Translations under genes and position numbers: made by a program
Shown here: one piece after another, positions 21,180 to 32,133 of the stretch
Position numbering within the stretch: position 1 is the first letter of the stretch
How the letters are laid out: every line of letters starts with the position of its first letter
Source of the DNA: Adiantum capillus-veneris
Lineage: Eukaryota > Streptophyta > Polypodiopsida > Polypodiales > Pteridaceae
Reading direction: 5' to 3'
DNA length: 64,000 nucleotides
Assembly (NCBI GenBank): GCA_014529385.2
Contig: CM043955.1
Coordinates: 146,166,140 to 146,230,139, forward strand
The notes under the pieces: model-generated
What the model was told of the DNA's origin: nothing
Database searches by the model: none
What the model saw: the letters and a program-made list of their open reading frames with translations, nothing else

Positions 21180-21820
21180 AGTGGTAAGAATAAGCAATTT
21201 TCTATTCTAGAAGCACAAGGGGATTACCAGGGTAAACCCTTAGTTTTTTTATTGACTCTGGTAGTTCACATTCATTCATCTCCCTTGCCACTATCAAGCG
21301 GCTACATTTAGAACCTCAAACTATAGGTAGGAATCTAAGAGTCTCATTAGCTAGCGGGGCAACCTTATCTTGCGAAGAGCAGATTTTAGAACTCCCTTTC
21401 CAATTAGAAGGTCATTCCACTAGCCAGAAGCTTAGAGTCCTTAAGATGGGGAAATTCTAGGGAATCTTGGGGATGGACTGGTTACGGTCCAGATAAGGCT
21501 GATATCCATTGTATCCAAGGAATTGTATCCTTCCTTTTCGCTAGTAAGGAACGTGTACAAATCCACGGGAGAAGAGGAAAAGCCCCACTAAGGGTAGTTA
21601 AGGCCAAGCAATTAATGAAAGGGTTACGGAAAGGATTGCCTCTCTACGTCCTGAAGTTAAACAAACCCGAGGAAGAGCCAGAAAAGCAAGAACTAGAATG
21701 GTTGAGTGAATACCAAGACGTCTTTCTTAGGAGCTAATAGACCTTCCCCCAACCAGAGGGCTAGTACATGATATTACCTTAGTTCTGGGAGCCCAACCCA
21801 TTGCCAAGTCACCCTTCAAG
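21180..21820 (+). pseudogene. Chromovirus protease, broken
   Basis: The retropepsin active site I-D-S-G-S-S-H-S-F-I lies at 21251-21280 (Asp at 21254), and the conserved I-L-G-M-D-W is near 21463-21482. Stop codons interrupt the frame (for example TAG just before GILGMDW). It is in the same frame as the RT that follows. The start is an estimate. Confidence 0.82.
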
Positions 21821-23060
21821 ATGTCTCTTTCAGAAGCTTTAGAGCTGAAGGATCAGTTGACTCAACTCCTTGAACAGGGATTTATAAGGCCAAGTGTTTC
21901 TCCCTGGGGTGCCCTAATCTTATTTCAGAAGAAGAAGGATGGAACCTTCAGACTCCGTATAGATTACAGAGGATTAAATCAGTGTACCATAAAAAATAAG
22001 TACCCCCTACCAAGAATAGAGGAACTTTTTGATCGCCTCGAAGGAGCCCGATATTTTTCAAAGATAGATCTCAGATCAGGCTACTATCAAGTGCGAATTC
22101 AAGAAGAAGACATCCTGAAGACCGCCTTCAACACCAGGTTTGGGCATTATGAATTCACAGTGATGCCTTTTGGCTTAACTAATGCCCCTGCTACCTTCAA
22201 TCAACTCATGACGAATCTCTTTCAAAAAGGATTAGATGATTTTGTTCTTGTCTTCTTTGATCATGTTTTGGTCTACTCCAAAACGAGAGAAGTGCATGAA
22301 CATCATCTACGTCAAGTCTTGGAGATGTTGAGAGAAGCTAATCTCTACGCCAAGCGTAGCAAATGCTCATTATTTGTGGAAAAAGTAGCCTATCTTGGCT
22401 TCATTGTATCCAGGGATGGCATATCCCCAGATCTAGCTAAGGTGGAAGCAGTGTTCAAATGGCCTATTCCCAAAAACGTTACGAAAGTCAGAGGATTTCT
22501 CGGTCTTATAGGGTGGTGCAAATTTTTTATCTCAGAATATGCCCTCATCTTAGGACCTCTCATTGAACTTACCAAGCTAGATAAATCCTTTACCTGGACA
22601 GATAAGAGAGATGATGCCTTCAATAAACTCAAAGACCTCTTGGCCAACGGTCCTGTCCTCAAACTCCCTAATTTTGAGAAATCTTTTGAAGTGATTGTGG
22701 ACGCTTGTGGCCAAGGAGTCGGAGGAATTTTATGACAAGAAGGTCACCCAGTCGCCTATGAATTCCTTCAGCTTCATGTCCATGAGCGGAATTATCCCAC
22801 TCATGATTTGGAACTTCTAGCTATGGTGCATGCTTTGAGGAAGTGGCGACACTACCTTCTAAGCCAAGTTTTGAGCTCGTCTCACAGATCACAAGAGTCT
22901 CAAATGGATCTTTACACAGTCAAAACTCAACATGAGGCAACGAAGATGGATTTAATTTCTTCAGGAATTCAGTTTCAAAATCAAGTTTTGACCTGGCAGA
23001 GAAAATCAAGCTGCCGATGGCTTAAGCAAAAGAGTATCAACCGTGGCTATTTCACTCCTT
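21821..23060 (+). pseudogene. Chromovirus RT and RNase H, broken
   Basis: 21821-22735 reads through nearly the whole [28 protein letters not shown] and [13 protein letters not shown]. The catalytic box is F-F-D-H (22253-22264) where Y/F-x-D-D is required, so the enzyme would be inactive even if the frame were whole. RNase H starts at D-A-C-G-Q-G (about 22700), is cut by TGA 22733-22735, continues in frame to about 22870, then shifts frame (D-H-K-S-L-K-W and A-A-D-G-L-S are visible in the new frame, with two more stops). Confidence 0.9.
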
Positions 23061-23129
23061 AGCTCTTCTTTATCCAAAGAAGTTCAACAAGAAATTTAGG
23101 TAGACCCCTATTTTAGACCTCTTCTGCAA

Positions 23130-24468
23130 GAGATTCAAGCTCAAAATCCGAGGGAGCATTTAGTTGACTATACCCTAGCAGATGGTCTTCTTTACTTCAA
23201 ACAGCGGATGTGCATTCCCACCAGTTTGCGCACCCAGATTTTAAAGGAAGCCCACGATAACCCATTGGCAGCTCCTCTCGGGTACCATAAAATGTTTGCT
23301 ACCCTCCAAAGGAATTTTTACTGGCCTAAGATGAAGAAGGACATCGTGGATTATGTTCACAAATGCCTTACTTGCCCGAACACCAAAGCAGAACGCGTCA
23401 AGCTACCAAATAAGCTTCAACCCCTAGATATTCCTTAGATGAAGTGGGAATGTCTGAGTATGGACTTTGTCACTGGTCTTTCAAAGACAACTGGAAACTA
23501 TGATTCTATTTTTGTTGTAGTAGATAAGCTCACTAAGGTGGCTCATCTAATTCCAATCAAGCACATAGCCACCGCCATCAAGTATTTGTCAAAGAGGTAG
23601 TAAGATTACATGGAATCCCTGTAAGAATCATCAGTGATCGGGATGCCAAATTGACTTCTAAGTTTTGGCAACCCATGTTTCGATCTCTGAGTACCCAACT
23701 GAATCTTAGCTCAGCGTATTATCCAAGACTGATGGTCAAACTGAGCGAGTGAATCAAGTCATTGAAGATATGCTTCAAGCATACTGCAACTAGCAGCCCC
23801 AACAATGGATCAAGTTTCTTCCCCTAGTTGAGTTTTCTTATAACTCTTCTCACCATCGCAGCCTCGGAATGTCACCCTTTAAAGCCTTGTATGTTCACGA
23901 ATGTTTAGTCCCTCTTTGATTAGCCGACCCAGCTCTTCATGTTCCTGCCGCTGCTAAGTCTACCCTAGAAGAGATGGATCATCAACTTCTAGTCATTAGA
24001 GACAACCTGAAGAGAGCTAATGATAGGCAAAAGAGCTACGTTGATCTTCACAGCTCCGCTAGAAGCTTTAGCGAAGGCAAACAAGTTTCCCTCAGAGTCA
24101 AACCCAAACACAGCTCCTTAAAGCTAGGGAAATTTCGTAAGCTTGCATTCAGATATTGTAGACCTTTTGGAATCCTTAGAAAGATAGGAGAACAAGCTTA
24201 CAAGTTAGCTTTACCGCCTCACATGCGCATTCATAATGTTTTTAATGTCAGCCTCCTTAAGAAATATATTGCTGACCCTCTACATGTTTTGAATCATGAT
24301 GACACCATTCTCGTCAATCAGGAAGAATTTCAAATGGAACCAGAACAAGTTCTAGAAACTAAAGAGAAGCAACTGCGGCACAGGACAATTCGAGAAGTAC
24401 TAATCAAGTGGAAGGGCTATCCGGTTGAAGATGCTTCCTGGGAAGATTGGGACCAGCTAATTACCTAA
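23130..24468 (+). pseudogene. Chromovirus integrase with C-terminal chromodomain, broken
   Basis: The zinc-binding part is at about 23240-23390 (E-A-H-D ... C-L-T-C); the second His (normally G-H-L-G) reads A-P-L-G. The core has D at 23463 (M-D-F-V-T-G), then a frameshift before S-D-R-D (about 23632) and another before T-D-G-Q-T-E (about 23730). The open frame 23974-24468 carries the integrase C-terminal region (V-F-N-V-S-L-L-K-K-Y) and a chromodomain (about 24330-24468: V-L-E-T ... V-L-I-K-W-K-G-Y ... A-S-W-E). The chromodomain is expected to bind histone marks and guide integration to heterochromatin, which marks this as a chromovirus. Confidence 0.9.
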
Positions 24469-25324
24469 TTTCCAAGGATGATGAGCCCATGTAATTCATC
24501 TTTTGGAATCAAATCAATATCTCCCTTTTTCCCAAACCCTTGATCATATTTTTGGTTGGTTCTTCGGAACAACTTATAGTTATTCTTCAAGATATTGATG
24601 GAACTTTTGATGTAATTTTTATGCGGGTGTAATCAATTGTCATATTTATGGAATTCAAGCATCTCTAGTTAGTCAATTCTTTTGAGATTCAAATCGTCTA
24701 TGGTGTTTTACAAGTCTGATTGTTATGATACATGAAATATCTGATTACCAAGTGAAAGATGAGGCAGTAAGCTATAGACATAAGAGAAATAAGGATGGAG
24801 GAAATAAATTGGGTACACAAGGGAGGAGATATTGCAAGATTAATTGAAAGATCAATATGAAATCCTTAACTGTCAAGAACATGGTATCAATTGGATGATA
24901 TCAATAGAGAAATGAGTCAACGCTCAAAACAGAAAAAGTTAAAGTCTAGGTAAGAATGGTAAGATTTTTACAAAGCATATTGAGGCTAGATAGAGAGCGA
25001 AGTGAAGAAATGATCTTCAGACCTCACAAGAGAAACACAATCCAGTCACACCAAAGGAAAAATACCTAGTTGAGTAAGATCACATTCACTAATTAAAGTA
25101 ACCCAAAGTCATTAAGACTTCTTTATGATTAAGACTTTTGAGTCAGCGCTAAAAAAAAAAGTGAAGTGTATTATTCAAGGTCCATACCAGCTTCACTGCA
25201 CTTTAATCTCAATACCCTAAAGTTACTGACCATCTTCAATCATAAGTTGACTGAAGATTGAGTCTGACTACTCTCTAAAGCATGTCCCAAGCTGAGGACA
25301 ACTCTTTCTTTTTGTTCGGGAGTT
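24469..25324. other. 3' non-coding region of chromovirus
   Basis: No ORF of interest. It ends in TTCGGGAGT immediately before the 3' LTR; the polypurine tract is poor in this copy. Confidence 0.7.
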
Positions 25325-28300
25325 TGTAAGGTCCCTCCCTAAACCCTAGAGCCATTCAAAACTTTTTCAGCCTAGAAAATCATTTAGAAAAATCAAGACC
25401 GACAAAGAAGTCATGCGGACAATGAGACTTTACTCCAGAATGAAAAGACAAGGATATTCGAGATAAGAAATTACGTCATCCCTATGTTTTTCCAAAAAGA
25501 TTAAGATTATTTTTATACTTCTTCATCAAAAGCCGCGTGGGAACTGATCTAGATCAAGAACTGGCAGAAAAAGGGATTAACTTGATTGGAAGATAAAGTT
25601 AAGAGATAGGATTTGAGTAGAAATTGGGATCCAATAAGAATTGACAAGAGAATTGGTTTCCAATAGGAATTGAGAAGAAATTGGGGTCCAATAAGAATTG
25701 AGAAGAGAATTGGGATCTAATAGGAACTGAGAAGAGAATTGGGGTCCAATAGGAATTGAGAAGAGAATTTGGGTCCAATAGGAATTTAGAAGAATTCAAA
25801 TTGAAATAAAATTCTTTGATTGAAGAATTCAATTTAGAGTAAAATTCTTGAATGAGTCAAAAGTTGCAACTTTCCACTCATTCTCTCTCTATCTTGCATT
25901 GAAGGTGAGCCTAACCACCCTCCCTCTCTCTCTACTTTCGTGGGTTTTTAGTGGGATTGTATTTGTACTTTTGCATCCACTCCCCCTCCCCAGTATATAC
26001 ATTGTATTCTACCCACCATTTCCTATATAAGCATCCCCTCTCCTTTGTAATTTTACACACATTGCTAAGCTACTTGCATACTTTCCATGCTCAAGATTAT
26101 GCTTAAGTAAATCAAGGTTTCCATTAAACCTTGCTGTTGCTCTCTCACCCAAACCCTTGAGGGTTTTGTGAAGAAGCTCCTCTCTCCTTCCTCTTCATCC
26201 TAAATCCCTTTTCTTCTTCTTTGAGCCTCACATCTCTTCAAGAAGGACTTCAACTCCACTTCCCTCTTGTTTAGAGGAGGTAATCTTCACTTCTAGCAGG
26301 ATTAATTAACATAAACCATGTGTTTAATACTAGGAAGGTTTATGTGCATCATATTAGGTCTAAGATTTAATGGTAACCTCGCAATTAGGGTTAAGTGCTA
26401 GAGTATCTATGCATCATTAAGTTAAGCTTCAAAGGTAGATTTTCATCCTTAAGCTAAGCTTTAATGATAACTTTGCACTTAGGTGTAAGCTTTAGTGACT
26501 ACATTGTATTTTAGGTTTCAGCTTTAATGGTAACCTCACAATTAGGATTAAGAGCTAAGAGTATCTATGCATCATTAAGTTAAGCTTCAAAGGTAGATTT
26601 GCATCCTTAAGCTAAGCTTTAATGATAACTTTGCACTTAAGTGTAAGCTTTAGTGACTACCTTGTATTTTAGGTTTAAGCTTTAATGGTAAGCTCGCAAT
26701 TATGATTAATTGCTAAAAGTATCTATGCATCATTAAGTTAAGCTTCAGAGGTAGATTTGCATTCTTAAGCTAAGCTTTAATTGTAACTTTGCTTAGGTGT
26801 AAGCTTTAGTGACTACCTTGTATTTTAGGTTAAAGCTTAACTGGTAACCTCTCAATTAGGGTTAGGTGCTACGAGTATCTATGCATCATTAAGTTAAGCT
26901 TCGAAGGTAGATTTGCATCCTTAAGCTAAGCTTTGATGGTAACTTTTCACTTAGAAAAAGCTTTGGAAGACCTGCTTGCAATTAGGGTTTAGCTTCCATG
27001 GTGACCTTCTGTGATTAGTGTTAAGCTTCCATGGAAACCTTGTCTCATTAAAGAGAGAAAGATTTAGTCTCATTATGGTAATCAAGCTTAGGGTTTGCAT
27101 GTCTCTTTATGGTAGGAAGAATGTATGGTTATAATCCTCTCTTCCAAGCTTAATGGAAAGCTCTAGATTCCCATTTTATCCCCAAAGAGAGCTTTAATGG
27201 AAAGCTCGAAGACTCATAAACTATAGGACAACCTTCTAGCTTCTTAAATGGAAATCTAGGCACCATAAGAAAAGAGTAGTTGTCTAAGCTCGATAGAAGT
27301 AGCTCAATTTTTGGTATTGAAGACTATTTCTAAAGTTGTCAATTTCAAGTTTGTTTGCAAATACAAGATGGGGGAGATGGGGGATAACTTCGTGGAATTG
27401 ATCTCCGTGTTGTTTTGAACCGAAAACTCTACAAGCTTCCATGAAGATGCTCCAGGGATGGCAAAGGATTGCAAAACCTAAGAATCATACAAAACAGGGA
27501 TTGACTTAAAAAGTTGGCATTTTCGAAGAGACATTAACCATCAAATGCCTATGGCAAAAACTCGCTTGTATTTTCTAAATAGACTTGACTGGTAGATAAT
27601 TAATGAAAGTAGGAATTAAAGTTGATAAATGAATGAAGCTGAAAATTACCAACTAGGAGTTAAAAAGGAATCTCGAGAAGTAATAGGGATAGCCCATTAC
27701 AATACATAGATTTAATAGGAGTTTTGAAGATTGTCTGGAAATGACAGCAAGCCAAGATGGATCTTCTTGGGGTCAATTTGATTGAAAGGACGGCCCAGTG
27801 AGAGGATTATCTTGGGGAACTTGACGGAGATTGGCCCTTTTTGTTTAGGATAGCGTAACCGGAAATTTTGTTATACCTAGGTCATTCATGCCGGAGGAAT
27901 AAGGGATGAATGGGTTTGTTTTATTTTTGCCCGACCGGGTGAAGTACCCGTGGTTTCTTATTGGAAAATGGCCATAATCCGGGTATGGCTTGATGCCAAT
28001 AGTTGGATGAGAAGGTCATACTTAGGGAGGATGATGTGAATTGAATTAAGAAAATTGTTCGATTTGGTTGCGTAAAAAGGAACTGGAAAGGCTAGGAATA
28101 CAAGAGCTATCCTATGCATCTGTCACCAGATGTTGCTATACCTCTTGAAATAAAATGCTTAAGAAGGAATGATTAAATTACTTGATGAGCCTTTCCAAAC
28201 ACTTAATTATGGAAAATATTGTGAAGATGCTGCCATTTTGATGGCTTGTAACCGATTATCTTGGTCCTGAGTAAGGCGAGATGAATTGGTTGAAACTATA

Positions 28301-29034
28301 TGTGTTGCATGATTAGTTGGGAAACTAGTTACAAGCTAATTGTCGCAGATAAAGATAAAGAAATGAAGTAAAAGTTTTTAAATAAAGATCTGGTGGGAAC
28401 AAACAGATGAATCTCCCTGAACGAGGGTATGCAACAGATTGTATGATGCTTGTTGTCTGACGATGTCCAATAGAGTGTTTTCCTGATTTTGTAGTAGTTA
28501 AGTACTACCTCGGGAAGGGATTGTTATGAAATAGTTCGGTGGGCGGGCGGATTCGGAGGGTCAGATGACCGGATGTTGAATAAATTTTTAATGTTAAACG
28601 CTAAGACTATGCGGGATAAAAACGGGTAAGCAGAAACAAGCGAGACCAGGTAGGATTACAAGATCCCTCTTCTTAGGGGAAAGCGATAATTGCCGTGCCT
28701 GCTTGTGAGGAAAAAGGGGTTATCGCCATGAACCAAGGGAGAACAAGAAAGCAAGAGCAGATGCTCAAGTTAAAGATCAAGAGAATCAACACTAAGGACC
28801 ACGATTTCGGGTGTGGGTGACTGAAAGATGCCAAGGACGGATTAAATTATGGTAAGCTGATAGAGTCGTCAAATTAATGGGATTTACCCCTTTGGGTTGG
28901 CATTCAAGATAGGCCGGAGTCTTGTCTGGGAGTCGGTCCCAAGTGGGAGGGATACCTGTAGATAGATCTATGTCATTCCTTGGAGAAATCTGGAAGACTG
29001 AGGGAGGTGAGTAGGGTCGAGTATGGCCCTCACT
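25325..29034 (+). repeat. 3' LTR of chromovirus
   Basis: Starts TGTAAGGTCCC. Compared with the 5' LTR it has about 54 extra bases at about 25469-25522, bounded by a TCA word on both sides, and many substitutions. It contains the same minisatellite, TATA box (26023-26032) and 158-bp array. Confidence 0.93.
26361..26990. repeat. 158-bp tandem array inside 3' LTR
   Basis: Units at about 26361, 26518, 26676 and 26831, homologous to the array in the 5' LTR. Confidence 0.92.
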
Positions 29035-29039
29035 GGACC
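29035..29039. repeat. Target site duplication, right (GGACC)
   Basis: Direct repeat of 15629-15633. Confidence 0.85.
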
Positions 29040-29980
29040 TCCCGAAAGGCCACCCAATAGGATTCCGCACACTATGAGGGAAACATGGCTAGGGGCTTGA
29101 CATGTGTCCTTTGTGCCTCTTGTGGAAAGGGTGGCTCTTGAGAGTGTGAGAGTGTGTTCTCTCCCATATTCTACCTTTAAGGCTCCCTTGCTTCTTCGTA
29201 GGCATCATGTTTAACTTGAACACCTCAAGCACCTTAGTCACTAAGCACCTCAACCACATGCCTAGCTTGCCTAAGGTCTAAAGTACCTAAAGGTCCTAGG
29301 TCTAAGGACTTTTAGCATTAACCTTTTGAGGTCTTTAATGAAGCTAACCCTAAGGTCTTTTAAGCTCCATTATTGGCACATTGTTCATCAGTAGACCATC
29401 TCCTTTTGAGCCTCTTTTAAGATGTAACCATCTCTCCTTTTGGCTTCGTGCTGAGGTAGGTCTAACAACACATATCTATGTTTTAGCTCTTGTTCCCCTT
29501 TTATCTCCCCATATTAAATGATCAATTTAACATGAAAAAATCATTTGGTAAAGTTAGATATTAGATTTTATGACATTACCTCTCTTTTGAAATTATAGTC
29601 ATCCTCGACTATGAGGTAGAGAAGGTAAACCCCTAGTCATTAGTCTATGTTTCTTAGCGAGTAGAGGATCCCTTTTTACCCTACAACATCATTCCAGAAT
29701 GGATGACCAATCCATTTGGTGCTTGAGAGACTCAGCTGCCGCAAGCATGTCTCCTCTTTAGTCCATATCATACTCCCAAAGTAGAGGAAAAATTTCTAGT
29801 TGGTGTTTGGGAGACGTCATCATCACAAACATGATTCAAGCATGCATACTAATTAAACTTGTGGATAATAAAAAGAGAACTAGGCTTATAATACGTTCAT
29901 TTAAAAAACATTTACATTTGCTTACTGTAATGTAGCATTGTAAGCATTGACTAGGTTCATATTATTTTTAAGCTATGTTC
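29040..29980. other. Region without recognisable genes
   Basis: Sequence continuing from the chromovirus target site. It has short repeats of AAGGTCT/CTAAGG words at 29270-29360 and no credible ORF. It may include the LTR of the minus-strand element to its right. Confidence 0.45.
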
Positions 29981-29984
29981 CTTA

Positions 29985-30233
29985 CATCCATCTAGCATCT
30001 TCAAAAGTATAAATTTTGAACTTAATAAGATTCCATAGGATAATCTTACCATTTCTTAGTACCTTGTCTTCATGTCAAAGGATGGATTCAGGTTGGAGCA
30101 CCTCTTCTTGATCTTCAATCTCCGGCGGGTCCTCAATTATTGGTTCTCTTGGTGGCTCTCCTTTGTAAGGCTTAAGTAGGCCCACATGAAAAGCATTGTG
30201 TATGAGTCAATGATTGGGAAAATTTAACTGATA
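29985..30233 (-). pseudogene. Integrase C terminus and chromodomain remnant
   Basis: On the minus strand one reads M-A-Y-Q-L-N-F-P, then I-H-N-A-F-H-V-G-L-L-K-P-Y and P-P-E-I-E-D-Q-E-E-V, typical of the end of chromovirus integrases. After it come V-L-R-N-G-K-I, L-I-K-F-K-I-Y and E-D-A-R-W-M, which match the chromodomain pattern L-R-N-R, V-K-W-K-x-Y, E-x-A-T-W-E. Stops interrupt it. Confidence 0.72.
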
Positions 30234-30496
30234 GGCCATCTCCCCGGGGAGGTCACTTAATAAAAATGTAACCTATCACGTGAGTTCAAGAGAAGGGTAT
30301 TTAAAGTTCTTGAAACTTACAGAAATATATATACAAAAGGGCATTATTTTTTCAAATTTGAAAAAAACTTACAGATTTTAAAAGAAAAGGGTACATTATA
30401 TTCCTAACAAAATTCACAGATAAGGGGTTTTACAAACATGTCTTGAACGCACGTGATACGGTAGTTTACACATAGTTAACCCCCCGAGGCCATCTC
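30234..30496. mobile_element. MULE-type MITE, 245 bp, with 9-bp target duplication
   Basis: The insert 30243-30487 is flanked by GGCCATCTC (30234-30242 and 30488-30496). Its ends form imperfect terminal inverted repeats of about 48 bases: C-GGGG near the tips and TATCACGTG-GTTCAAG inside (about 30270-30292 and its complement at about 30446-30467). It has no ORF. A nine-base duplication with long inverted repeats is typical of Mutator-like elements. It splits the integrase C terminus of the host chromovirus. Confidence 0.88.
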
Positions 30497-31363
30497 ATTG
30501 ATTGGTTTAAGGATTTGAAAAGGACCATAGTATCTTTTTGTTAGCTTAGCATAATACTTTTGGTGGCCCATAGGATTTTTTCCCGTAGTTTGTCTTAGAC
30601 GAGCCTTGGGGAATTTTAGCAAGACCTAATCATTTTCCTTAAAGGCTAAGGCTCTTTGGTGCTTGTCAGCAATAGCCTTTTGTATGGATATAGCCTCTTT
30701 AATCTTTCAAAAATATTCTTGCAAATCTTGGCTATACTCATCATCAAGGAAGATCTACCCATGTACTTTAAGTAGCAAGGGACTTTTAGATCTTCCCTCT
30801 ATGACCTCGAAAGGTGCCTTACCGGTAGAAATATGCACAATGTTGTTGTATGCATACTCTACAAGGGGTAGGTACTTCTCCCATTGTGAGTGTTGATCTA
30901 CTTCCATAACATAGGTTGTTAGTAGATCTAGAATCATAAGGTTTGCTATTTCACTTTGGCCATCCGTTTGTGGGTGTGTGATAGGTCGAGGATAAATTTA
31001 ACCTTGTACCTAGATTCTCAAAGAGACCCTTCTAAACATTACTGGTCATTCTAGGATCTTTGTATGGCTGACACTATGGATGTTGGCAAGCCATGCTACT
31101 TGAAAATCTGAGATATGTGCCGTAATAGTCTTTTCAACAGGTATAAAATGTGCTTGTTTGGTAAGCCTATCGACGATTGTCCATATTCTTGTATTCCCAT
31201 GGATAGATTTGGCTAATCCAAAGATAAAATCCATGGATATGATATCCCATGGTGAGTTAAGAATTGGAAATGGCTGAATCAATCCAGGTTGCTTCCCTTT
31301 ATCATACTTTGTCTTTTGATACACTACACATTTTGAAACATACTCTTGTATGTCTACTTTCAT
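30497..31363 (-). pseudogene. Minus-strand chromovirus integrase core
   Basis: 31363-31046 carries the M-D-F-I-F-G-L strand with the first Asp and V-D-R-L-T-K. After a frame change come the remnants of the second acidic motif (about 31045) and H-P-Q-T-D-G-Q-S-E-like sequence, with Glu near 30960. 30937-30755 continues with V-E-Y-A-Y-N-N and P-F-E-V. Near 30560-30500 one reads Y-Y-G-P-F-Q-I-L-K. Several stops and frameshifts. Confidence 0.82.
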
Positions 31364-31683
31364 AGTGGGCCAATAGAACTAGGTATCTACTCCCCAAAGA
31401 GTAGTTTGAATCCCTCTATGCCCTGCATAAGGAGGAACATGGGATTCATACATTAATTTCTCATGAAGTGAGTTAGTAACACATAGTCTATTGCCATAGA
31501 GGACGTAACCATCTTGCAAGTTTCATAGTGGGCCAATAGAAGTAGGTATCTACTCCCCAAAGAGTAGTTTGAATCCCTCTATGCCCTGCATAAGGAGGAG
31601 CATGGGATTCATACATTAAGTTCTCATGAAGTGAGTTAGTAACATATAGCCTATTTCCATAGAGGAGATAACCATATTGCAAG
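31358..31683. repeat. 163-bp tandem duplication inside integrase
   Basis: 31358-31520 and 31521-31683 are adjacent near-identical copies, with about ten differences. The unit lies in the zinc-binding region of integrase, and because 163 is not a multiple of three it shifts the frame. Confidence 0.93.
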
Positions 31684-31799
31684 GTGAATAGTTCCTCTTT
31701 CTTCCCTAAGGCAAGGGCTGAAATGACATCCTTGAAATTGGGATCAGTAGCATACTCATCTATCATGAAAGATAGATCATTGTGAGTTGCTATAGACAC
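31488..31799 (-). pseudogene. RNase H-integrase spacer and zinc-binding domain
   Basis: The minus-strand frame has F-K-D-V-I, Y-G-Y-L-L-Y-G-N-R-L-Y-V and H-A-P-P-Y-A-G-H-R-G, the His pair of the integrase zinc-binding domain. The Cys pair lies beyond the duplication border. Confidence 0.8.
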
Positions 31800-31830
31800 T
31801 GCATTTTCCCTTGGTCATTGTGATAATGCA

Positions 31831-32133
31831 TCAGCCACTTGATTGTGCTTGCCAACAATGTGAGCATATATGAAAGTTAAATTGCAAAAGAGAATTTGCC
31901 CACCTCATTTGTTTTTTGAAAAGATTGGTTTGCATCATGAAGTACTTAAGACTTTGGTGATCCATTCGTAGGATGAATGGAGTCCCGAAAAGATAATGCT
32001 TCCATGTGTCAAAGGCATGTAGAACAACTAGTAGCTCCTTTTTGTATATGCATAATATTGGCTCATTGAAATTGAGTCTTTGACTTTTGTATGCTATGGC
32101 ATGCCCTTCTTGAAGCAAGACTTCTCCAACCAT
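31831..32133 (-). pseudogene. RNase H of minus-strand chromovirus
   Basis: The minus-strand frame has G-E-V-L-L-Q-E-G-H, I-A-Y-K-S-Q-R-L-N, K-K-E-L-L-V-V-L-H-A and M-D-H-Q-S-L-K-Y. The first catalytic Asp (normally in D-A-S-x-x-A-I-G) is missing because the deletion joins the frame just downstream of it. ATG 32133 is probably not a real start, since the frame is open upstream into gag. Confidence 0.85.

Larger units (their letters stand above)
15634..29034 (+). mobile_element. Complete, decayed Ty3/gypsy chromovirus with 3.7-kb LTRs
   Basis: Two LTRs (15634-19306 and 25325-29034) flank gag, protease, RT, RNase H, integrase and a chromodomain in the order of chromoviruses. A tRNA-Met primer-binding site follows the 5' LTR, and a GGACC duplication flanks the whole. 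Many stops and frameshifts occur, so it is inactive. The outermost LTR bases are both mutated (5' TG reads TA; 3' CA reads CT), but the internal LTR ends show the canonical TG...CA. About 13.4 kb in total, of which 7.4 kb is LTR. Confidence 0.95.
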
